From NCBI RefSeq assembly GCF_038397745.1, contig NZ_CP151636.1:1-64000 (forward strand): a stretch of DNA of 64,000 nucleotides, read 5' to 3'. Positions within the stretch are counted from its first letter, which is position 1. Each line of letters starts with the position of its first letter. A program made the translations under genes and the position numbers. Below are positions 60,161-64,000 of the stretch, piece after piece. The notes beneath the pieces were generated by a model, which was not told the DNA's origin, made no database searches, and saw only the letters and a list, made by a program, of their open reading frames with translations. This stretch comes from Microbacterium sp. LWH11-1.2. Its GTDB lineage: Bacteria > Actinomycetota > Actinomycetes > Actinomycetales > Microbacteriaceae.

Positions 60161-60578
60161 GTAACCTCCCGGGCCAAACTTATCGCGCGAGCGCGCAAAC
60201 GCTGTGAGTCACAGTCATGACCACAAGAGGATGTCGCAGATCGATCCAGGGCTCTGCGCCGCGCCTCTCCGGATAGAACTCATAGGCACGAGCTTCATAG
60301 TAGACAGCTCGCACCCGGAACCCGTGGCTAGCAGTCGATGCCATGCGTCCGACAGATCGCCTCGAGGCGGTCGCCGGCGCCGAGAGACGCACTGCCAGCC
60401 GGCCCCATCGCTCCGGAATCACTTGCGTGATGCTCGAACGGCCGACCGACATGACATGCCGAGCGCGCACCGTCTAAGCCCGACGACGCATCCTGATTCC
60501 AGACGCGCTCGCCTAGTCACCGCACCCGAGTCAGCGCACGTGTCGCCAACCTCACTCTGTTAGCTGTATAGCGGCAGA
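60161..60578. other. Shared divergent intergenic region of the nuclease/SIR2 pair
   Basis: 418 bases between two divergent starts. A 96-codon frame on the minus strand (60180-60470) is open but has a weak start and Arg-rich composition; I do not call it. The right end has TATAGC at 60567-60572, six bases before the SIR2 ATG. The left end has the nuclease ribosome site and a palindrome described separately. Such a long gap suggests regulation or a lost gene. Confidence 0.5.
60202..60214. promoter_or_regulatory. Palindrome CTGTGAGTCACAG near the nuclease promoter
   Basis: Perfect six-base arms around a central G, 42-54 bases upstream of the nuclease ATG, near where a -35 would be. Candidate operator; no regulator gene is encoded next to it in the window. 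Confidence 0.4.
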
Positions 60579-62126
60579 ATGGTCCTCGTGACAGAGACCC
60601 GAAGAGTTGCGGTGTTGCTCGGCGCGGGCGCGTCGTTTGACGCTGGCATACCACTCACTGCCGACCTCACGGAGCAAGTGTTGGCATCGGTGAATCAGCC
60701 ATCAGAGGTCCGCGAACCTTGGGTCAAGGCGATCAACTTCGCCCACGCGGCGATGTTCAGCTACGCAGCCAGAGACGGCAGCAACCCAATCGGGGCGGTC
60801 AACATCGAGCGTCTTATCTCCGCGCTGCGCCTTCTTCGCGGACGCGAGGGCCACGAGGCGGCACCATTCGTCAGTTCGTGGCGAGACCCGGTTCTGCCGG
60901 AGGGACGAGTCCACGCGGACAAGTGGAACTCAGATCGATTCGTCCGAAACCTGTCGCAGGCGCTGGGCCTGGACGGGAGCGACCGCGGCGCAGCTAGCCG
61001 GAAAAACGCGATCGAGAACATTGGATACTTCATCGCGGAGTTCGCCGACGGAGCCAAGAGGCCCGTGCTTCGTAGCGACTATCGCACCGCTGACCTGCAA
61101 ATACTGCGCCTACTCGGCACCCTGCTCCGAGTGCGAAAGCCCGTCGACTACCTCTACCCGCTTGTCGATCTCGCCCTGGCACAGCCGGAAGGGCTCGACG
61201 TCGTGACGCTCAACTACGACCTCGCGGTGGAGCAAGCCGCGAGCGAGCGTTCGGTGCCAATTGAACGCGGAGTGGGCGATTGGCCCCGCGAGCGGGTCGG
61301 GTTCGATGTCGCCGCGCAGAAACTTCGCTTGCACAAGATTCATGGTTCTCTCGACTGGGAGTTGGAAGCACACAGCCCATCATCTACGGCACTCAAGGTT
61401 TCAGACGGAGCCGTGGAGCAACCCTGGATTGTTGTCGGTGATCGGGAGAAACTTGCGACTGACGGTCCGACTCTCGAACTGCTTCACGCCGCGGAAGAAG
61501 CGATCGAGCGCGCCGACCACCTCGTGATCGTGGGCTACCGCTTCGCGGACAGGCACGTCAACCACGTCATCCGCAACTGGATGCTCCGGTCGGAGCAGCG
61601 GACTGTCGGGGTCATCGAGCCGACCTGGTCCTATCCGGGATCTGGGTCATTCTTTGGCCAGTTGGTCAGCGAGTACGGCGGCTCGTGGCGGGACAATCTC
61701 ACCGATCGCCCCCAGCGGGTCTTCGGGTATCAGGGCGGCGCGAAAGCCCAGCTGCCCCATGCGCTTTCAACCGAGCCACTCGCCGCGGACACCATAGTGA
61801 TAGCGGACCTCAGTGCGACAGTCGCGGACAACGGCGCAATATTCGTCGAGATCGCCCATGCCGGGCCGCAACTGTCTCACGTGGGATTCCGATCCAACAC
61901 GGGACGAGTGACGCCGGAGTTCGAAGGCAGCGACTTGTCCCGCGTGACGACCTACGACGGCGTGCCATCAAGACTGAACTCATGGCCAGCCGGCGACAAG
62001 ATCACGCTCCGGATCTGGCCGACCCAACGGAACGAGACACTCACGCTCGAGGTCGAGGGCCATACGTTGACCTCTGAGCTCCAGACGAAGGTGGACGTTC
62101 CGATTGCGAGGCCCACGCGGAAATGA
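60579..62126 (+). CDS. SIR2-family protein, candidate NAD+-consuming defence effector
   Basis: 515 residues. SIR2 motifs: VAVLLGAGASFDAGIPLT (GAGAS 15-19), NIERLI (75-80), VVTLNYDLAVEQ (TLNYD 210-214), LHKIHGSLDW (catalytic His256) and HLVIVGYRFADRHVN (316-328). About 380-515 is a beta-rich C-terminus with no family I recognise (IAHAGPQLSHVGFRSNTGR). Such SIR2-like proteins (as in Thoeris, DSR, SIR2-HerA) deplete NAD+ on phage infection. TATAGC ends six bases before the ATG, a leaderless layout; GTG at 60588 is an alternative start. Partner choice with the nuclease is inference. Confidence 0.82.
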   Translation: MVLVTETRRVAVLLGAGASFDAGIPLTADLTEQVLASVNQPSEVREPWVKAINFAHAAMFSYAARDGSNPIGAVNIERLISALRLLRGREGHEAAPFVSSWRDPVLPEGRVHADKWNSDRFVRNLSQALGLDGSDRGAASRKNAIENIGYFIAEFADGAKRPVLRSDYRTADLQILRLLGTLLRVRKPVDYLYPLVDLALAQPEGLDVVTLNYDLAVEQAASERSVPIERGVGDWPRERVGFDVAAQKLRLHKIHGSLDWELEAHSPSSTALKVSDGAVEQPWIVVGDREKLATDGPTLELLHAAEEAIERADHLVIVGYRFADRHVNHVIRNWMLRSEQRTVGVIEPTWSYPGSGSFFGQLVSEYGGSWRDNLTDRPQRVFGYQGGAKAQLPHALSTEPLAADTIVIADLSATVADNGAIFVEIAHAGPQLSHVGFRSNTGRVTPEFEGSDLSRVTTYDGVPSRLNSWPAGDKITLRIWPTQRNETLTLEVEGHTLTSELQTKVDVPIARPTRK

Positions 62127-62188
62127 CTTGACCGCGCACCCTTCCATACGCCGCCTCCCGTTCAGATGTCATCTTCGGAGCGAAGTAG

Positions 62189-62350
62189 TCACACGTCCTC
62201 ATCAGTGACCCGCGTCACTTCAAGGGCGATGGTGCCGCGAGGGAACAGATAGTCGACGCCACCGTTCTTATCGGCGTGGTCGAGCGTGACGCCCAGCATT
62301 TTCTCGACGGCCTTCTTCGCGCGGCGCTCGTTCGGTCTCTCCTGGTTCAC
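62189..62350 (-). pseudogene. Truncated gene remnant (EVTR-type hypothetical protein)
   Basis: The frame downstream of the gene at 62459 stays open from its stop and reads ERPNERRAKKAVEKMLG then GVDYLFPRGTIALEVTR to a TGA at 62189. The GTG at 62350 gives 53 residues; GTG at 62368 and ATG at 62299 are other starts. None has a ribosome site. The DYL...ALEVTR pattern resembles the N-terminal part of longer actinobacterial hypothetical proteins, so this looks like a gene cut off by the SIR2 segment. Resemblance is from memory. Confidence 0.45.
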
Positions 62351-62458
62351 AGGTTCATGCAATCGCACCGGTGACGTGGGCAGCAGTAGGCGCGTCAGGT
62401 CGCGATGGCCAAGGCGAACAGACTGCTTCGCTTGCGGCCGTGATCGGTCGCGGGTTCT

Positions 62459-63481
62459 CTACCCCAGCCAGTCACTGACGCTGTCCACGACCCACTTCAA
62501 AGCATTGTCGTAGACGGACTTTTCGATCCGCGCAGCGTTGCGCAGGAGGAAATTCTTCAAGGCCTGACGAGCACGAAGCCGCGCAGGCTGAGGTGCGCCG
62601 GGATCAGCGAGCTCCCGCGCGCTGGTCTCCAAGACCTCAGCGGAGTCGTCGCCGAACTGGCGGACAAGCTGGATCAGCTCCGCCGCCGGCGTACCCACCG
62701 TGACCGGGCCGTTCACGTTCTGGGCGACGATGCCTTCGACTCGTTGGATGATCTGAACGTTGACCGTAGGGGACGGTCCATCTTGACCAGCCGCCAAGCT
62801 CCTCGTCTCCGGGCTCGCTGCGAACGGCGAGGCGGGGACCAGTTGGCTCACCAGGTCTCCGAGCTCTGCCGTAGAGAGGTCAGGCAGCTCGTCGATGAGT
62901 TCCGATTCGAGCTGCTGCTGGATCTCGAGGATCATGCGTTCCCTGGCGTGCTTCGTGTCGACGAGAACCCTGCGTGCGGCCTTGGCGTACTTCGACACCA
63001 GACCGCCCGCTCGATCGGGCGTGACGCCCAGATGGAGAAGCATCTGCTCGGCGGTCGCGGAGTCTTCGATGATATTCAGAAACTGAGCGAACTCCTGGAG
63101 CTCGTCACTTACCACGTCAGCGTTCATGCCCGGCTCACCGAAGAACTCGATGACACGGCCGCTCGGGGTGCGATAGCCGGACTGCCTGACAGTCTGCTCC
63201 TTCACCGAACCCAGCCAGTCATGGAAGAGTTCCAGCACCTTGGCGAGCTCGTCCTCGTACAGCCGACCGGCCGGGACGTAGATCCGGAACAGGAGATTGT
63301 TCAGGGTGTCCTCGACGAACGCAGTCGCGAAGATGGACGCCTCAGCGTTGCGTTTGTAGGTGGTGAGAGTCAGGCCGTGCGGCTCGAACCGCCGCTGGGC
63401 GGCTTCACGGACCTCCTTCGGCAGGGTCCCGAAGTACTCGCGGGCGATGTCGTCGTTCCACTCATCCCCGTCGAGGTCCAT
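62459..63481 (-). CDS. Protein of unknown function, distal gene of an edge operon
   Basis: 340 residues from the ATG at 63481. No signal peptide, membrane helix or catalytic motif recognised. Residues 1-215 are mixed helical (YKRNAEASIFATAFVEDTLN, FHDWLGSVKEQTVRQSGYRT); 230-255 is a Gly/Asn/Val beta stretch (QNVNGPVTVGTPAAELIQLV); 255-340 is helical with LRARQALKNFLLRNAARIEK. The start overlaps the stop of the gene to its right by one base (TGATG), so the two are one operon and probably act together. Confidence 0.7.
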   Translation of the reverse strand: MDLDGDEWNDDIAREYFGTLPKEVREAAQRRFEPHGLTLTTYKRNAEASIFATAFVEDTLNNLLFRIYVPAGRLYEDELAKVLELFHDWLGSVKEQTVRQSGYRTPSGRVIEFFGEPGMNADVVSDELQEFAQFLNIIEDSATAEQMLLHLGVTPDRAGGLVSKYAKAARRVLVDTKHARERMILEIQQQLESELIDELPDLSTAELGDLVSQLVPASPFAASPETRSLAAGQDGPSPTVNVQIIQRVEGIVAQNVNGPVTVGTPAAELIQLVRQFGDDSAEVLETSARELADPGAPQPARLRARQALKNFLLRNAARIEKSVYDNALKWVVDSVSDWLG

Positions 63482-64000
63482 CAACCAAGGCTACGTCCGC
63501 GACCTCCCGGGTCGGGGTGGTCCAGCAGGTCCTTTGCATGCCGGGCGAACTTTTCTTGCGCCGCCTTGTTTCCGGAAAGCAGTGTCGCCCCGACACTCAG
63601 CCAGCCGAAGCTCTGCCGGTCGTGCAGCTTGTCGATAAGGTCAACGATGCTCGTCGTCGGCATCGACGGTTTCGGTGCACGCGAGCTAACGTTGCGGGTG
63701 AGATACCACTGATCGAGCGCATCTGTCCGGCTCGTGATGAACGCCGGCATCTGCTGCCGGAAGCGACGCAGCTCACCCGTGGTGGGGTTGGGCATGAATG
63801 GGAAGGCTTCCTTAACGAGGGCCGGGTCGGGTGCCACCCACAATCCAGCTTCGTAGAAGTAGAGGAACAGGTCGAGTTCGTCAGGCGCCATGAACATCAT
63901 CGTCGTCATCGGGTCGCGCCTGCGCCGCAGATAAAGGAGGAACTCTGCAGGCCGGGCCACCAGCTCCGCGATCAGCTCGAGATCGTGCAGCGAAACCGTC
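63481..64000 (-). CDS. C-terminal part of a protein of unknown function, 5' end beyond the window
   Basis: The frame is open to the right edge, so only the last 172 residues are seen; an internal GTG at 63960 is unlikely to be the true start. Visible text includes SLHDLELIAELVARPAEFLL, LDLFLYFYEAGLWVAPDPAL, and SFGWLSVGATLLSGNKAAQE near the end. Helical, soluble, no motif recognised. Overlaps the next gene by one base. Confidence 0.65.
   Translation of the reverse strand, partial: TVSLHDLELIAELVARPAEFLLYLRRRRDPMTTMMFMAPDELDLFLYFYEAGLWVAPDPALVKEAFPFMPNPTTGELRRFRQQMPAFITSRTDALDQWYLTRNVSSRAPKPSMPTTSIVDLIDKLHDRQSFGWLSVGATLLSGNKAAQEKFARHAKDLLDHPDPGGRGRSLG

Noticed and set aside
60180..60470. 96-codon minus-strand frame between nuclease and SIR2 genes
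   Set aside because: Weak start, Arg-rich first half, no recognised family and it would run into the nuclease promoter. Kept as a note because its second half (VYYEARAYEFYPERRG) is less biased; a homologue search would settle it.
62286..62513. Plus-strand frame of 75 codons right of the SIR2 gene
   Set aside because: Opposite the remnant and the end of the gene at 62459; Arg/Ser-rich with no domain, no start signal.
1..64000. CRISPR arrays, rRNA or tRNA genes, insertion sequences, prophage
   Set aside because: None seen by eye: no regularly spaced direct repeats other than the coding heptads, no transposase or integrase motifs, no tRNA cloverleaf noticed. tRNAscan and an IS search would be the decisive tests.

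Overview
The window is chromosomal DNA from a high-GC actinobacterium. Gene content and style (GC-rich codons, many TAnnnT boxes six bases before the start codon, DtxR/IdeR-type iron boxes, an actinobacterial-type Zur box, an arsenate reductase of the thiol-dependent actinobacterial type, Erm and Arr resistance genes) fit the family Microbacteriaceae, most likely a Microbacterium. This assignment is by familiarity, not by a database search.

Layout. 1-4.3 kb: 3'-truncated sbcD, small conserved proteins, a cysteine-rich leader peptide with a foldable leader upstream of a winged-helix regulator, and an AlkA-like glycosylase. 4.3-9.1 kb: a siderophore ABC importer operon (binding lipoprotein, two permeases, ATPase) divergent from a siderophore-interacting protein across two DtxR/IdeR-like boxes. 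9.1-24 kb: housekeeping and accessory metabolism (RtcB RNA ligase behind a small ORF and a terminator, efflux pump, M20 peptidase, an ECF41-type sigma factor beside an NAD(P)-binding partner, FUSC protein, threonine synthase, alkyltransferase, LysR/MFS/hydrolase cluster). 23.6-29 kb: an Erm methyltransferase with a candidate drug-sensing leader, a two-component system, a structured RNA candidate, and a sigma factor fused to an anti-sigma-like zinc motif, membrane segments and an exported domain. 29-38 kb: ArsR/CDF metal efflux, SDR and arginase-family enzymes, TerC under a yybP-ykoY-like riboswitch, a secreted phosphodiesterase, and an arsenic cluster without an efflux pump. 38-57.9 kb: many regulator/oxidoreductase pairs, a fatty acid desaturase, a Zur-type zinc-starvation pair (zinc-free L36 and a CobW-like protein without P-loop), a sigma-factor chimera, Arr, a second two-component system and small membrane proteins.

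57.9-64 kb looks like a foreign island: base composition is visibly less GC-rich, gene density drops, and gene fragments lie at the joints. It carries a large Mrr-like nuclease protein divergently transcribed from a SIR2-family protein across a shared intergenic region, a truncated remnant, and two overlapping genes of unknown function that run off the right edge. This is the best candidate for an undescribed system: a two-gene nuclease plus NAD-consuming anti-phage module.

Several regions work as units. Iron: the importer and the siderophore-interacting protein share DtxR-type sites. Zinc: L36 and the CobW-like protein share a Zur-type site. Arsenic: the reductase, flavoprotein and ArsR are arranged around one intergenic operator region. 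Antibiotics: Erm and Arr predict macrolide-type and rifamycin tolerance.
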